The notes under the pieces: model-generated
What the model saw: only the letters and a program-made list of their open reading frames with translations
Database searches by the model: none
Told to the model about the DNA's origin: nothing
Assembly: GCA_900768725.1 (NCBI GenBank)
Contig: CAAGDU010000135.1
Span: 1-5,639, forward strand
Direction of reading: 5' to 3'
Source of the DNA: Bacteroidales bacterium
Lineage (GTDB): Bacteria > Bacteroidota > Bacteroidia > Bacteroidales > Paludibacteraceae
DNA length: 5,639 bases
Shown: in pieces, positions 5,073-5,639 of the stretch
Layout of the letters: each line of letters begins with the position of its first letter
Position numbering within the stretch: the first letter of the stretch is position 1
Made by a program: the position numbers and the translations under genes

Positions 5073-5280
5073 AGTATTCAGTGGTCAGTAATGCTCCGAA
5101 TAAAATCCTTCCCAATCTCTGCAAGGGCGTAGCCCGCAGCAAGGTGTTTATGCGTTATCCTGCTTGCTCCGCTCGCGAGATTCATAGGATTCTTACGGAG
5201 GATATGAAGTAGTCTGTAGTTCGTTACAATTGGTGTGTTCAGAGTACTCAGAGTCCTCCGATTACTCTGCGCATGGGCTT
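5073..5280. other. gap between glycogen synthase and parE: hairpins and repeat remnants
   Basis: No convincing gene is seen in these 208 bp. A hairpin at 5119-5139 pairs CTGC/GCAG and GGGC/GCCC around GTA, with a 2-nt bulge. Another at 5249-5269 pairs CAGAGT/ACTCTG and overlaps a 9-bp tandem pair (CAGAGTACT, CAGAGTCCT at 5240-5257). GTGGTCA at 5081-5087 matches a unit of the heptamer array beyond the other end of parE. A minus-strand frame of 35 codons (5078-5185) starts with ATG but has no ribosome-binding site or recognised family. The parE promoter should lie here, but I see no clean consensus. Confidence 0.4.
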
Positions 5281-5639
5281 TCAAGCCTTTTTCGCTTTCA
5301 GCGCAATGTCGTATGCCTGTCGGTAGTACTTGAAGAAGTAGCGCCACTCGGCTTTCTTGGCTACCGCCGCAGCCGCCTTGCGTACTTGCTCCATCTCCTC
5401 GGCGGGCAACTGCGCGAAATACACCAGTCGGCGCGCCACTTGGTCCACCACGTCGTAGTAGTTGCTGTCGTTGCGCTCTATCACGGTTACGCTGCGCGTA
5501 TCCTCCGCTGGCATCGCCTCTTGCGCCCACAGTCCGAAGCCCGCCAGCGTCGTGGTGATAGTGGGCACATGGAACGCCACCGACTCCAGCGGCGTGTAGC
5601 CCCACGGCTCGTAGTAGGAGGGGAACACCGTCGCGTCCA
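5281..5639 (-). CDS. GT3-type glycogen synthase, C-terminal part (cut by window end)
   Basis: This enzyme adds glucose from a nucleotide sugar to the non-reducing ends of glycogen in the cytoplasm. About 118 codons are present, and the frame is open to the window edge, so the N-terminal Rossmann domain and most of the catalytic core lie outside. The diagnostic segment is DATVFPSYYEPWGYTPLES, the GT3 (animal and fungal type) motif. The two glutamates of the E-x7-E pair (codons at 5608-5610 and 5584-5586) include the proposed catalytic residue. It is followed by VPTITTTLAGFG, also typical of GT3. A helical tail (AEEMEQVRKAAAAVAKKAEWRYFFKYYRQAYDIALKAKKA, split here for reading at the WRYFF core) ends the protein, without the arginine-rich regulatory region of the eukaryotic enzymes being apparent. 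The GTG inside this stretch (5626-5628) is an internal Val codon, not a start. GT5-type GlgA is a less likely alternative because the motif differs. Confidence 0.85.
   Translation of the reverse strand, partial: DATVFPSYYEPWGYTPLESVAFHVPTITTTLAGFGLWAQEAMPAEDTRSVTVIERNDSNYYDVVDQVARRLVYFAQLPAEEMEQVRKAAAAVAKKAEWRYFFKYYRQAYDIALKAKKA

Overview
The window looks like a Bacteroidales-type chromosome (Bacteroidetes). The evidence is a Bacteroidetes-style ParE with a variant TOPRIM motif, a eukaryote-like (GT3) glycogen synthase, a cytoplasmic SH3-NlpC/P60 peptidase, an M.EcoRI-family methyltransferase, and intergenic heptamer repeats of the TTAGTGG and TTAATTC kind. Shine-Dalgarno signals are weak or absent, as is usual for that phylum. 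I cannot name the genus from sequence alone.

All five supported protein genes read on the minus strand, so transcription runs from right to left. At the right edge is the C-terminal third or less of a GT3 glycogen synthase, cut by the window end. A 208-bp gap of hairpins and repeat debris follows, then a complete parE (topoisomerase IV subunit B). Next is a gap made almost entirely of two 7-bp tandem arrays, a small membrane-anchored protein of unknown function, a gap filled with inverted GACCG-type repeat units, and an SH3-NlpC/P60 peptidase likely to act in murein peptide recycling. These genes are linked by repeats rather than by tight operon spacing, and no shared pathway is evident: they cover glycogen synthesis, chromosome decatenation and wall-peptide recycling.

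The left third differs. After a 319-bp gene-free stretch lies a more AT-rich M.EcoRI-family adenine methyltransferase with no restriction enzyme in view. Its upstream gap holds the most interesting signal in the window: on the minus strand, about 140 nt closed by an 11-bp perfect stem and containing three further helices. Their only non-Watson-Crick pairs are G-U on the minus strand, which identifies the RNA strand. A terminator-like hairpin with a T-run follows and ends only about 17 nt before the first methyltransferase start codon. It is either an independent 6S-like RNA or an attenuator-type leader for the methyltransferase. Downstream of the methyltransferase is a 199-bp imperfect palindrome with 70-bp arms, resembling a REP doublet or MITE.
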